Source: Aquimarina algiphila (GTDB taxonomy: Bacteria; Bacteroidota; Bacteroidia; Flavobacteriales; Flavobacteriaceae). From it: 64,000 bases of DNA. Where the stretch lies: NCBI RefSeq assembly GCF_007489275.1, contig NZ_VLNR01000011.1, positions 152,146 through 216,145 of the forward strand. Reading direction: 5' to 3'. Shown here piece after piece: positions 46,712 through 55,743 of the stretch. The notes beneath the pieces were generated by a model. It was given only the letters and a program-made list of their open reading frames with translations, made no database searches and had not been told where the DNA came from. A program made the position numbers and the translations under genes. Numbering within the stretch: the first letter of the stretch is position 1; the number at the start of each line of letters is the position of its first letter.

Positions 46712-47841
46712 ATACAATATTAGTAACTGGAGTAACAGGAAATATAGGCTCACATGTATTGTTTGAACTACTGTTTGATTTGTATTCAAAAAGTGAAGAA
46801 GCAACTATTTATGTTTTAATTCGTAAACAACAGGTCAAATCTGCGAAACAACGTTTATTAGACGAGGTCTTTACAGAACAGCTTATTCCGAAAAAAATAA
46901 CTCCTTTTTATAAAGGGTACTTAGAAAAATATGTACACGTCATCGAAGGAGAAATCAACAACTTTATACTTCCCGATGATGCCGGGAATGATTTGATTGT
47001 ATATCATTTGGCCGCTTCTGTAAACCTAAGTAATACTGAAAAAGCAAAAAATGAAATTGCGCATGTAAATTATGTCAATACACAAGCATTTTTTGAAACT
47101 ATTAAATTGCGAACAAAGAAGTTGGTTTTTGTGAGTACAGCTTTCTCCAGAGGTGAAATAGAAGGTGAAATTACAGATGATTATCATTCTGTCACGAATT
47201 TTGATTTTAGAAACTTCTACGAAGCTTATAAAATGAAAGTTGAAAAATTGATATTACAAATTGCCAAAGAAAATAATTTCAGCTGCACCATCGCACGACC
47301 AAGTGTTGTATCTGGAAGACTTATTGATTACCCAAAATTTGTGAGTAGTCGATATATTGTATTCTATGCTATTGGCGAGTTCTTCAAAAAAATAAAAAAG
47401 ACACAGCCAGATTTGGGAAAAGTCAGAATGGTACTAAACATGGATGGAGGGCTTAATATTGTCCCTGTAGATTATGTGGCCAAAGGAATAATTCGCGCAA
47501 CAAATATCGATGAAGAACAACTCAATATTACACTAACCCATAATGTTCCAACGCAACATATCATTAAAAGTATTTTGCAAAAATGTGGTGTAGAAATTGA
47601 ATTGGTTGATGAAGAACCAAAAGACAAAACAAGGATTGAAAAATTATTTTATAAAACAATTGGCAGTCAATTGGTAAAGTATTCAACATCCAAAAAACAT
47701 AATTTCGAGTCTAAATTGATACGAGAATTATTGGCTGATATCGAAGAACCTAATATGCTAGATAGCTTTAGTGAAGTGTATGATTTTGCCCATAATATTA
47801 ATTTCGACAACAACAATATTAAGTTAGAACCAAATCTTTAA
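46708..47841 (+). CDS. NAD(P)-binding thioester-reductase-like SDR inside the trp operon
   Basis: Protein of 377 residues, extended short-chain dehydrogenase fold of the NAD-binding-4/thioester reductase type: ILVTGVTGNIGSHVLFELLF (nucleotide site), VLIRKQQ, VYHLAASVNLSNTEKAKNEI, KLVFVSTAFSRGEI, FYEAYKMKVEKLI with a YxxxK pair, and CTIARPSVVSGRLIDYPKF. Such enzymes reduce acyl thioesters or modify sugar nucleotides. It is translationally coupled to trpC (ATGA) and ends 2 bases before trpF, so it is embedded in the operon but is not a tryptophan enzyme. Substrate unknown. Confidence 0.85.
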   Translation: MNTILVTGVTGNIGSHVLFELLFDLYSKSEEATIYVLIRKQQVKSAKQRLLDEVFTEQLIPKKITPFYKGYLEKYVHVIEGEINNFILPDDAGNDLIVYHLAASVNLSNTEKAKNEIAHVNYVNTQAFFETIKLRTKKLVFVSTAFSRGEIEGEITDDYHSVTNFDFRNFYEAYKMKVEKLILQIAKENNFSCTIARPSVVSGRLIDYPKFVSSRYIVFYAIGEFFKKIKKTQPDLGKVRMVLNMDGGLNIVPVDYVAKGIIRATNIDEEQLNITLTHNVPTQHIIKSILQKCGVEIELVDEEPKDKTRIEKLFYKTIGSQLVKYSTSKKHNFESKLIRELLADIEEPNMLDSFSEVYDFAHNINFDNNNIKLEPNL

Positions 47842-47843
47842 CA

Positions 47844-48545
47844 TTGAAAAATAAAAACATAAAAATAAAGGTTTGTGGAATGAAGTTTCCTGAAAATATT
47901 CAGAATGTTGCTGCATTACTTCCTGATTATTTAGGATTCATTTTCTATGAGAAATCTCCCAGAAATTTTGAAGGCGGTATCCCTAATATTTCAGAAAACA
48001 TCAAAAAAACCGGAGTCTTTGTAGATGCTTCTATCGATTTCATTATAAAAAATGTAAAACAACATGGTTTCAAAGCCATTCAATTACATGGTAATGAAAG
48101 CGTTGAGTTTTGCAAAACATTAAAATTAGAGGCATCTAAACTACCAAATCCTATATCCTTATCAAAAACAGATACTGTATTGAACAAAATTGAGATCTGG
48201 AAAGTATTTTCTATCAAAGATGAATTTGATTTTGATACACTTAAACCATACGAAGGCATTGTGGATTATTTTCTTTTTGATACCAAAGGAAAAGAAAAAG
48301 GCGGTAATGGATATGTTTTTGATTGGCGAGTCTTAGAAGGATACTCCTCTACCACTCCATTCATTCTAAGTGGTGGTATTGGCTTAGCCGAAATTGATGC
48401 TATTCAAACCTTTCTAAACAAACCAGAGTCTAAATATCTATATGCTATTGATGTTAATAGCAAGTTTGAAGATTCACCCGGATTAAAAAACATAGAAAAC
48501 GTAAAAAAATTAAAAAAACAAATAGTACCACTCTTAGGAGAATAA
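47844..48545 (+). CDS. trpF: Phosphoribosylanthranilate isomerase, TTG start
   Basis: Protein of 233 residues. TTG at 47844 must be the start: the next ATG at 47880 falls after the catalytic strand KVCGMKF and would remove the catalytic Cys. Other motifs: [46 protein letters not shown] and PFILSGGIG. It isomerises PRA to CdRP. The weak start two bases after the upstream stop implies coupling to the inserted reductase gene. Confidence 0.95.
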   Translation: MKNKNIKIKVCGMKFPENIQNVAALLPDYLGFIFYEKSPRNFEGGIPNISENIKKTGVFVDASIDFIIKNVKQHGFKAIQLHGNESVEFCKTLKLEASKLPNPISLSKTDTVLNKIEIWKVFSIKDEFDFDTLKPYEGIVDYFLFDTKGKEKGGNGYVFDWRVLEGYSSTTPFILSGGIGLAEIDAIQTFLNKPESKYLYAIDVNSKFEDSPGLKNIENVKKLKKQIVPLLGE

Positions 48546-48556
48546 AAAATTATAGT

Positions 48557-49738
48557 ATGACCTATCAAGCAAATGAAAAAGGATATTATGGAGATTTTGG
48601 AGGAGCATATATTCCCGAAATGCTATATCCTAATGTAGAAGAATTAAGAACTACATATCTCGATATTATGAATGAGCCTTCTTTTAAAGAAGAGTTTAAT
48701 CAATTACTAAAAGATTATGTAGGTCGTCCATCTCCTTTATATTATGCCAAACGCCTTTCAGAAAAACATAACACAAAGGTATATCTAAAGCGAGAAGACC
48801 TTAATCATACCGGAGCTCATAAAGTAAACAATACCATAGGACAAATACTTGTCGCTAAAAAATTAGGTAAAAACCGAATCATTGCGGAAACCGGAGCTGG
48901 ACAACATGGAGTTGCCACGGCAACAGTCTGTGCTTTGATGGGGATTGAATGTATTGTTTATATGGGAGAAATTGATATCAAAAGACAAGCACCCAATGTA
49001 GCTCGTATGAAGATGCTTGGTGCAGAAGTAAGGCCGGCCAAATCTGGGAGTAAAACGCTTAAAGATGCAACTAATGAAGCTATTCGAGATTGGATCAATA
49101 ATCCTGTAGATACACATTATATTATTGGTTCTGCAATTGGTCCACATCCCTACCCTGATATGGTAACACGATTTCAATCTATAATCTCTGAAGAAATCAA
49201 ATGGCAATTAAAAGAAAAAGAAGGAAGAGAACACCCTGATTATATAGTCGCTTGTATCGGAGGTGGAAGTAATGCTGCCGGGACATATTATCATTTTCTA
49301 GACAACCAAGATGTAGGTATTATTGCTGTCGAGGCAGCAGGAAAAGGAATACATAGTGGAGAAAGCGCAGCTACATCTCAATTAGGTAAAGAAGGTATCA
49401 TACATGGTTGTAAAACGCTATTGATGCAAACTCCAGATGGGCAAATTACAGAACCTTACTCTATTTCTGCGGGATTAGACTACCCTGGTGTTGGGCCATT
49501 ACATGCACATTTATACAAATCGGGACGAGGAGAATTTTATTCTGTAACAGATGATGATGCTATGACTGCCGGGTTAGAGTTATCACAATTAGAAGGTATT
49601 ATTCCTGCCATAGAGAGCTCACATGCATTGGCTATTTTTAATGATAAAAAATTCAAGCCCGATGATATCGTTGTGATCAGTCTTTCTGGACGTGGAGATA
49701 AAGACCTTAATACATACATAGATTATTTTAAATTATAA
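48557..49738 (+). CDS. trpB: Tryptophan synthase beta chain
   Basis: Protein of 393 residues, PLP enzyme joining indole and serine. Motifs: [39 protein letters not shown] (PLP Lys in HKVNN), [27 protein letters not shown] and the C-terminal [13 protein letters not shown]. Standard TrpB1 length and sequence. Confidence 0.97.
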   Translation: MTYQANEKGYYGDFGGAYIPEMLYPNVEELRTTYLDIMNEPSFKEEFNQLLKDYVGRPSPLYYAKRLSEKHNTKVYLKREDLNHTGAHKVNNTIGQILVAKKLGKNRIIAETGAGQHGVATATVCALMGIECIVYMGEIDIKRQAPNVARMKMLGAEVRPAKSGSKTLKDATNEAIRDWINNPVDTHYIIGSAIGPHPYPDMVTRFQSIISEEIKWQLKEKEGREHPDYIVACIGGGSNAAGTYYHFLDNQDVGIIAVEAAGKGIHSGESAATSQLGKEGIIHGCKTLLMQTPDGQITEPYSISAGLDYPGVGPLHAHLYKSGRGEFYSVTDDDAMTAGLELSQLEGIIPAIESSHALAIFNDKKFKPDDIVVISLSGRGDKDLNTYIDYFKL

Positions 49739-49822
49739 TTATTTAGTAGTAAGTATAAAGTACTTAGTATTGAGATTTTTCTTTTACTAACTACTACTTA
49801 CTAACTTCTCTATACTAAAAAT

Positions 49823-50584
49823 ATGAACAGAATACAATCAGCTTTAGCGCAAGACAAAAAATTACTTTCTATATATTTTACAGCAGGATATCCATCACTT
49901 CATGATACTGCAAAAGTGATTCAGGATTTAGAAAAAAATGGAGTAGACATGATAGAAATTGGATTACCTTTTAGTGATCCATTAGCAGATGGCCCAACTA
50001 TTCAGGAAAGTTCTACCATAGCCCTTAAAAATGGTATGACCTCTTCTACTCTATTTGATCAATTAAAAAACATTAGAAAAACAGTCAATATTCCATTAAT
50101 CATTATGGGCTACTTTAATCCAATGATGCAATACGGCATAGAAGCATTTTGTGCTAAATGTCAAGAAATTGGTATCGATGGGTTGATTATTCCTGACCTA
50201 CCCGTAGCAGAATATCATGAGCACTATAAGGAAATATTCGAAAAATATGGATTGATTAATGTATTACTCATTACACCACAAACTTCTGATGAACGAATAC
50301 GATTTATCGATAGTGTCTCTAATGGTTTTATATACATGGTGAGTTCTGCAAGTACTACAGGAGCTAAAAACACTTTTGGAAACACACAACAAAAATATTT
50401 TGAACGTATCCAATCTCTTAATTTAAAAAACCCGCAAATCGTAGGTTTTGGAATAAGTAATAATGAAACCTTTATGCAAGCCACTAAAGCAAGTAAAGGC
50501 GCTATTATCGGTTCTGCTTTTATAAAACATTTGACTCATCATGGTGTAGATAAGATTAGAGATTTTGTAAAAGAAATACGATAA
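49823..50584 (+). CDS. trpA: Tryptophan synthase alpha chain
   Basis: Protein of 253 residues, TIM barrel releasing indole from indole-3-glycerol phosphate. Motifs: YFTAGYPSLHDT, MIEIGLPFSDPLADGPTIQ with the catalytic Glu, GIDGLIIPDLPVAEYHE with the catalytic Asp, and FGISNNETF. It lies 84 bases after trpB in a spacer with imperfect TAGTAGTAAGT/ACTACTTACTAA complementarity but no terminator. Last trp gene. Confidence 0.96.
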   Translation: MNRIQSALAQDKKLLSIYFTAGYPSLHDTAKVIQDLEKNGVDMIEIGLPFSDPLADGPTIQESSTIALKNGMTSSTLFDQLKNIRKTVNIPLIIMGYFNPMMQYGIEAFCAKCQEIGIDGLIIPDLPVAEYHEHYKEIFEKYGLINVLLITPQTSDERIRFIDSVSNGFIYMVSSASTTGAKNTFGNTQQKYFERIQSLNLKNPQIVGFGISNNETFMQATKASKGAIIGSAFIKHLTHHGVDKIRDFVKEIR

Positions 50585-50613
50585 TTGTACTACAAACAAG
50601 AATTGATATGCTT

Positions 50614-51198
50614 ATGAAAAAGATCACAACATCTGTATTACTTAGTATAACGTTATTACAATTTAGTTTTGGGCAATCTGATTTCAAAACCCGTTTATCT
50701 GATGCTGGATTGGAATTAACAAAACAGGAAGTTACTTATGATCCTGCATATTTCTCTATTGACTACCCAAATGGAGACGTACCTAGTGGTAAAGGAGTCT
50801 GTACAGATGTGGTGATACGCGCATATCGAAAACTGGATATCGATCTACAAAAAGAAGTACATCTGGATATGAAAACTAATTTTGATCTATATCCAAAAAA
50901 CTGGGGATTAACCAGAACTGATAAAAACATCGATCATAGAAGAGTTCCCAATTTAATGAAGTTTTTTTCTCGATTTGGAAAAGTAAAACCCATCTCCAAA
51001 ATACCAGGCGACTATCTTCCCGGAGATATTGTTTGTTGGAATCTTGGTGGGGGAACTACTCATATCGGATTAGTTGTTGATAAAAAATCTCCCGACTTAA
51101 AACGGTATATGATTGTTCATAATATTGGTGGTGGTCAAGTACTAGCCGATTGTCTCTTTGACTATAAAATTATTGGTCATTACTCGTATGAAAAGTAA
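50614..51198 (+). CDS. DUF1287 family secreted protein
   Basis: Start at 50614 (MKKITTSVLLSITLLQFSFG) gives a signal peptide; another Met is two codons upstream. The domain shows YDPAYFSIDYPNGDVPSGKG, GVCTDVVIRAYRKLDID, RRVPNLMKFFSRFG, LPGDIVCWNLGGGTTHIGLV and the end KIIGHYSYEK, which is the DUF1287 pattern. The conserved Cys in GVCTDVV and His in THIG resemble a papain/NlpC-like peptidase or amidase pair. The gene follows trpA after 23-29 bases and may be cotranscribed, though it has no role in tryptophan synthesis. Confidence 0.85.
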   Translation: MKKITTSVLLSITLLQFSFGQSDFKTRLSDAGLELTKQEVTYDPAYFSIDYPNGDVPSGKGVCTDVVIRAYRKLDIDLQKEVHLDMKTNFDLYPKNWGLTRTDKNIDHRRVPNLMKFFSRFGKVKPISKIPGDYLPGDIVCWNLGGGTTHIGLVVDKKSPDLKRYMIVHNIGGGQVLADCLFDYKIIGHYSYEK

Positions 51199-51245
51199 AT
51201 ATTCCAGAAATTGAAAATTTCCTCCTCATAGTATATTATATATTC

Positions 51246-51680
51246 TTAATATTCATAAAGGATCTGCTCGTCCCAGAACTCTAGATTTAAAAGTACTTTA
51301 TTACTGTTTGTTATTCTGATTGGTCGTAAATCAAAAGAGTATGTTTTTAAAATGAAAGCATTACATAACTCCTCATTTTTGAGTAGAATTCTCAGATCAC
51401 GTTGTTCTGGATTAGATTCGGCAATTCTATTTGCATCTACTAATTCTACTACCCAAGTTTGTCCACCACAACCTCCTGACCCAACTACAACTTCAAGACA
51501 ATCTCCATTTATTTCAACGCGTTCCATCGAAAGTACAGCAGATTCTTTGTTGATATATTTAATGTGATCTATAATTGCTATTTGGTCACATTTTGAACCT
51601 ACAAATTCATTATCATCTGAATCGTTACAAGACACAAATAACACTAAACTCAGAATAAGTAGTATAAAAGTATTTCTCAT
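51246..51680 (-). CDS. Small hypothetical lipoprotein
   Basis: Start set at 51680 (MRNTFILLILSLVLFVSC) where a lipobox is formed; the longer frame from 51773 lacks a signal at its start. The mature part is about 127 residues of mostly beta sequence (LSMERVEINGDCLEVVVGSG, WVVELVDANRIAESNPEQRD, ILLKNEELCNAFILKTYSFD). No family name recognised; similar small lipoproteins are common in flavobacteria. It opens the accessory region of separate minus-strand units. Confidence 0.75.
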   Translation of the reverse strand: MRNTFILLILSLVLFVSCNDSDDNEFVGSKCDQIAIIDHIKYINKESAVLSMERVEINGDCLEVVVGSGGCGGQTWVVELVDANRIAESNPEQRDLRILLKNEELCNAFILKTYSFDLRPIRITNSNKVLLNLEFWDEQILYEY

Positions 51681-51847
51681 GTTCTTCTTTATACTATTAA
51701 GATGATACAATTTAGAAAAGGTTGTGTTAAATATGCCACAATATTTTGTGTATGAAATGCAGTTTGAACACACTCACTTTATTTTCGATTTAACATAGAG
51801 TCAAATTTTTGCATTTTTATCCTTTTCATTATTTGTTTAGCCAATAG

Positions 51848-52357
51848 CTATTTTTCATGTTTTGGAAATTCACATTCTATACCTTGTATTCGGATAATTG
51901 GTTTTTTCGGAACTATTTTTTTGATATGACTAAATGAAAATAAATGAATTTTGCTTAAATCAGTTTTCCATTTAAAATCTTCTTGTGGTTCAAAATCAAC
52001 TTTTATTGGTATTTCGGTCATATATTTCTCTTGATCATCAATCAAAAATTCATTATTTACAAGAGTTATTACTCTTTTTATTTCATTGACAAATTCATCA
52101 TCACTGTCAATTCCAATGAGCTCAATTTTTTCATTCCCATTACAGATCATTAATACTTTATAGGACTTATCCTCTTCATTTTCTATTGTTGATTCATAAT
52201 AAAGTTTTTTGTAGATATTTCTGATATAGTTATAGCTGTTGGAAGTTTTATTTTTCACGAAACTTTCAAAATCTATTTTTTTATAACACTCTGATTCTTG
52301 AGAATATGAGGTCATCAAAATAAAAAATCCAATCAGAAAAGTTAATGTTTTATTCAT
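51848..52357 (-). CDS. Hypothetical secreted protein
   Basis: Start set at 52357 (MNKTLTFLIGFFILMTSYSQ), giving a signal peptide and 169 residues. The mature part is charged and mixed helical/beta (YKKIDFESFVKNKTSNSYNY, EDKSYKVLMICNGNEKIELI, KIHLFSFSHIKKIVPKKPII). No family recognised. It may be one unit of the cassette-like array, lying after the inverted repeat at 52421-52495. Confidence 0.7.
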   Translation of the reverse strand: MNKTLTFLIGFFILMTSYSQESECYKKIDFESFVKNKTSNSYNYIRNIYKKLYYESTIENEEDKSYKVLMICNGNEKIELIGIDSDDEFVNEIKRVITLVNNEFLIDDQEKYMTEIPIKVDFEPQEDFKWKTDLSKIHLFSFSHIKKIVPKKPIIRIQGIECEFPKHEK

Positions 52358-52420
52358 ACTACATATTTTGTACTTGTGCATCAGTAGTCGTAGATTTCTA
52401 CTCCCTAACAATTCAGTTTA

Positions 52421-52495
52421 GCACTTACCATTGTTTTATGTTTATACTTTCATTTAAACGCTTAAACTGTTATTACTTATATACAATGTTGTCTG
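52421..52495. repeat. attC-like imperfect hairpin 1
   Basis: CATTGTTTTATG (52429-52440) pairs with CTTATATACAATG (52476-52488) with mismatches; the right edge continues GTTGTCTGG. It overlaps the stop codon of the gene at 52473-53096 and lies 64 bases before the next gene start. Weakest of the set. Confidence 0.4.
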
Positions 52496-53096
52496 GCGTT
52501 TTTAATTCGGTTATCGTTTTTTTCAATCCTTCATTTAACCTCTTTTCCAAAATGAGTAAGTCTGATGTCATTAACTCAATTACCCCTATAAAATCAATAA
52601 CTTTTGTCGATGAATTAGTTTCAATTGCTTTATTTAAAATAGATGTCCCAAAATCAGTATATGTCTCCTGCAATACATAAACACTCGATATTTTTTGAAT
52701 TAATTCGATATCGAATTCTTTTAAAATTCCGCTAATTTTTGTTCCCTCAAATGCAGTCTTTTGTAATCTGGCAAATTGAAACCCATTCCATCCTTTTATA
52801 TTATTGTGATTAAATTTATTATCAGTTGTGAAATTCGAAAGTTTATCTTTCTCACTCAATTTAAGAGCTATACTATCAATTTGAATTTTTATATTTTCGT
52901 GATAATTAATATGTTTTTCTAATAATAGTTGATTATTTTCTAATTCTTTTATAATTATTCTTAGAGATTTTTCTTTTTCTGCTTTTGTTTTATTTTCAGC
53001 ATTTACATTACTAAAATATACTCCTAAAAATACACCAAATGCAACAATGATTATTTCAATAAGATATTTTAAAATATTCTTCGCGGTTTTATTCAT
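52473..53096 (-). CDS. Small membrane protein with one transmembrane helix (DUF6090-like)
   Basis: Start set at 53096 (MNKTAKNILKYLIEIIIVAF) because the stretch upstream to 53219 belongs to the inverted repeat element. One N-terminal transmembrane helix (YLIEIIIVAFGVFLGVYFS) is followed by about 170 residues of mainly helical charged sequence (EKEKSLRIIIKELENNQLLL). The pattern recalls the flavobacterial DUF6090 family of unknown function. A single-gene unit between two attC-like repeats. Confidence 0.7.
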   Translation of the reverse strand: MNKTAKNILKYLIEIIIVAFGVFLGVYFSNVNAENKTKAEKEKSLRIIIKELENNQLLLEKHINYHENIKIQIDSIALKLSEKDKLSNFTTDNKFNHNNIKGWNGFQFARLQKTAFEGTKISGILKEFDIELIQKISSVYVLQETYTDFGTSILNKAIETNSSTKVIDFIGVIELMTSDLLILEKRLNEGLKKTITELKTPDNIVYK

Positions 53097-53123
53097 TTTA
53101 AATATTTGTTCTTGAATGACATA

Positions 53124-53246
53124 CAATGTATCGCATAAGAAACGTAGGGCAAGTAATAAGTGATACGTTTCAGATTGGTTGGTGGCTTTGCAAATAAACA
53201 CAATCTTTCGGATTAGCACAAACGCCCTACATTTTTTAATACATTG
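53124..53246. repeat. attC-like imperfect hairpin 2
   Basis: Outer arms CAATGTAT (53124-53131) and ATACATTG (53239-53246), inner arms GTAGGGC (53144-53150) and GCCCTAC (53224-53230). The loop contains TTTGCAAATAAACACAA, also seen in similar form (TTTGCAAGTAAATACAA) at 63692-63708. It abuts the stop codon of the AraC gene. Confidence 0.6.
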
Positions 53247-54212
53247 CTACCTGCTTTTTTTCGTTTTCCAAGATTTCACTGCATGTAAATAGGCACTTGA
53301 TTCTGAATAACCTAAAATATGAGCAACATCCTTAGTTTTTAAATGTTTTTCATTAGTTAGGTAATTAGACAGTTCTTCTTTTATCTTATTTGCTATACTT
53401 CTAAATGACATACCTTCATCTGTCAACTTACGTTGCATTGTACGTTTGCTATAAGGGAATTGTTTCTGGACTTGCTCAAAATTTGGAATCTCTGGCGAGC
53501 ACATATTTAATGTCATATTACGTATTTGATTCGCGAATACCTTTTCATTTTCCTTGTTCTTATTTAACATTGCTATAAATTTTGGTAAAAGAAGCTCTAT
53601 TTCTTTTACTTTATTTTTATTTATTTCTGTGCTTACAACTTCTAATGGTAACACTATTTGATAATTAGAATAATGTGTAACTGCTACTTTTAAGGAATCG
53701 AGATAAGGTTTTTTATTAGTAAATGGTAGTCTGATTTTTGGGATAAAAGAGTGTGGAAGCATTAGTTTTAGCTCTCTATAAATAATACTTAACACCATAT
53801 CCAAAAGATGTCTTCTAAGCTTTAAATCTTTAACAGAGCTATCTAATTGTAAAATATAAAGTTGTGAATCCTCAATAACTCTAGCTGATACTATAGGAAA
53901 CTTATTATCTAGGAAATTTTGAAGAATAAAAACACCTTGTTTTACACTAGAAGTATTTAAAGATATTTCCAATACTAATCCTAAGGCACCTAGGTTTAGG
54001 TAGCAACCAAAGTTTAAACCGCTATAATCATTTTTTGTAGCGTCTATTACCATTTCATAAACAGCTAAATATTCTTTGGCATCAATCATTTCCTCAGGAT
54101 TGTTATAATCCATATTCGGATTAGCTAAAAGGTTTTTTAAAACTAAGCTATCTAGGTTTTGATAGTCTGCATAATCCAGTAAGCTATGTAAATAAGGTGC
54201 GCAAATTTTCAT
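53247..54212 (-). CDS. AraC-family regulator with Arabinose_bd-type N-terminus
   Basis: Protein of 321 residues. The N-terminal part resembles the Arabinose_bd domain of OruR/ArgR-like AraC proteins (DYSGLNFGCYLNLGALGLVL, SVKQGVFILQNFL). The C-terminal AraC helix-turn-helix has EIPNFEQVQKQFPYSKRTMQ, RKLTDEGMSFRSIANKIKEE, HLKTKDVAHILGYSESSAYL and HAVKSWKTK. It is divergent from an SRPBCC/membrane gene and a SnoaL-like gene, which it probably controls from the 90-base gap between the starts. Effector unknown. Confidence 0.88.
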   Translation of the reverse strand: MKICAPYLHSLLDYADYQNLDSLVLKNLLANPNMDYNNPEEMIDAKEYLAVYEMVIDATKNDYSGLNFGCYLNLGALGLVLEISLNTSSVKQGVFILQNFLDNKFPIVSARVIEDSQLYILQLDSSVKDLKLRRHLLDMVLSIIYRELKLMLPHSFIPKIRLPFTNKKPYLDSLKVAVTHYSNYQIVLPLEVVSTEINKNKVKEIELLLPKFIAMLNKNKENEKVFANQIRNMTLNMCSPEIPNFEQVQKQFPYSKRTMQRKLTDEGMSFRSIANKIKEELSNYLTNEKHLKTKDVAHILGYSESSAYLHAVKSWKTKKSR

Positions 54213-54299
54213 AATACGAATATATAAAATTGGCGCAAAGTATCAATAATATTGTTGACTTTTACTATAACATTGTACCATAAAACAAGTAAAACTATT

Positions 54300-55133
54300 A
54301 TGAACAAGTTACAAAGGCACCTATCCGCAAATGCCGTATTTTCAATATTAAATGGGACATTACTATTAGTCTTTCAAGAAAATGTTGAACAAATATTTAA
54401 TATAGAACCCAGCAAATTTTTCTTCATACTTGGTATTCTACTTCTAGTTTTTGCTTTAACTATTATAGTAGAGCTTAAAAAACAGAGAGCATTACCAGTG
54501 TTATGGATAATAATACAAGATGCACTATGGGTTATTGGCAGCGTCATCTTATTAGTATTCAACCCTTTTAACATCTCTACAGATGGGAATATAATAGTAG
54601 CACTAGTTGCGATAGTAGTTTTAGTGTTAGGTCTTGGTCAGGCAAAAGGCTTAGCTAGGGCAGATGAGCAGAGTAAAAAAGGACAAAAAGTATTTAAATT
54701 TAAGAGAAAAGTTAAAGGAAGTATATCTAAAGTTTGGGAAGTAATATCTGATGTGGCTAACTATCACGAAGTAGCACCAAATATTGATGGCTCAAAAGTA
54801 ATCTCTGGAGAAAAAAAAGGTATGGTTCGTTCTTGCTCTCATGGCAAAGATAGTTGGATTGAGACCTGTACGTTATGGGAAGATGAAAAGCAATATTCAT
54901 TTATAGTAGATACTCAAACACCAGATTATCCTTATCCTCTAAAGGCTTTAAAAGGGACTTGGATAGTTGATGAAATTTCTAAGAATGAAAATGAAATAAC
55001 TATGATATTCGAGTTTGAATACAAAAAGCCGATACAGAATATTCTAGTACACCCTTTAATGAAATATAGGTTCACAAAAGTATGTAAAGAGCTATTAGAT
55101 AACTGGCAAAATATGATTGAAAATAATAATTAA
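54300..55133 (+). CDS. Membrane protein with C-terminal SRPBCC (polyketide cyclase-like) domain
   Basis: Start set at 54300 (MNKLQRHLSANAVFSILNGT), 277 residues; the frame upstream is in the promoter gap. The first 120 residues have four hydrophobic helices (FFILGILLLVFALTIIVEL, WIIIQDALWVIGSVILLVF, IIVALVAIVVLVLGLGQA). The remainder is an SRPBCC/START-like domain: FKRKVKGSISKVWEVISDVA, YHEVAPNIDGSKVISGEKKG and TMIFEFEYKKPIQNILVHPL. The cavity of such domains binds hydrophobic ligands. Cotranscribed with the SnoaL-like gene and probably regulated by the divergent AraC protein. Confidence 0.8.
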   Translation: MNKLQRHLSANAVFSILNGTLLLVFQENVEQIFNIEPSKFFFILGILLLVFALTIIVELKKQRALPVLWIIIQDALWVIGSVILLVFNPFNISTDGNIIVALVAIVVLVLGLGQAKGLARADEQSKKGQKVFKFKRKVKGSISKVWEVISDVANYHEVAPNIDGSKVISGEKKGMVRSCSHGKDSWIETCTLWEDEKQYSFIVDTQTPDYPYPLKALKGTWIVDEISKNENEITMIFEFEYKKPIQNILVHPLMKYRFTKVCKELLDNWQNMIENNN

Positions 55134-55151
55134 TATCTAAAACTTAAATAA

Positions 55152-55538
55152 ATGGAAACTCAAAGTGTCATGACAAAAGAAGCTATCGTCACACAATTCT
55201 TAAGCGGTTTTAACGACCCATCAAAAATTGCAGATTCATTTGCTTTATTAACGGATAATTACCATTTCACAGATCCAATGGAGAACATCAATTCTAAAGC
55301 TGAATTTATTGAGCTTTCTAAAGAATTAGCGTTAGTACTTACTGGTGTTGAAATTAAGAGATTAGCGGTTAATGGTAATTGGGTAGTTGTAAATTACATT
55401 TTCAATTCTTCAGTTAAAGGCTTGGAGATCAACACCGGAAATGAGTGGTTTCGAGTAGAAGATGGAAAAATTCAGGAATCCCATTTAATATATGACGCTT
55501 CTGAATGGAGGAAAGTATTGGAAAATATGAAGAAATAA
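55152..55538 (+). CDS. SnoaL-like/NTF2-fold protein
   Basis: Protein of 128 residues in one cone-shaped NTF2-like domain: EAIVTQFLSGFNDPSKIADS, LLTDNYHFTDPMENINSKAE, VEIKRLAVNGNWVVVNYIFN and EWFRVEDGKIQESHLIYDAS. Members bind or isomerise small ligands, or are stress-related proteins of unknown role. It follows the SRPBCC gene after 18 bases in one transcript. Confidence 0.8.
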   Translation: METQSVMTKEAIVTQFLSGFNDPSKIADSFALLTDNYHFTDPMENINSKAEFIELSKELALVLTGVEIKRLAVNGNWVVVNYIFNSSVKGLEINTGNEWFRVEDGKIQESHLIYDASEWRKVLENMKK

Positions 55539-55635
55539 AATCTTACTGTGCGTTCATCATCCTATGTGAGTCTATTTGTCACATTAAGATAATGTGTTTA
55601 TTAAATAATTGGTGAATATGATTGGGCGAATTGCA

Positions 55636-55702
55636 GGCAACATATCGTATAAGAAACGTATCGCTTATCACCTACGCTACGTTTCTTATACGAGACATTA
55701 CC
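55636..55702. repeat. attC-like hairpin 3 with perfect 16-bp arms
   Basis: TCGTATAAGAAACGTA (55645-55660) and TACGTTTCTTATACGA (55678-55693) are perfect complements. Outside, GGCAACAT at the left pairs in part with ACATTACC at the right. The left edge TTGCAGGCAAC matches TTGCAGGTAAC (hairpin 4) and TTGCAGCTAAC (hairpin 5). It lies 42 bases after the beta-lactamase stop. Confidence 0.75.
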
Positions 55703-55743
55703 TTCTGGTATTACAAAAATTTGATTAAGATAATCAATACCTA

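Noticed and set aside
51726..51794. GTTAAAT...ATTTAAC pair as a further attC-like site
   Set aside because: Both heptamers fit the core consensus, but the order is inverted relative to the other elements, so it would not form the same site.
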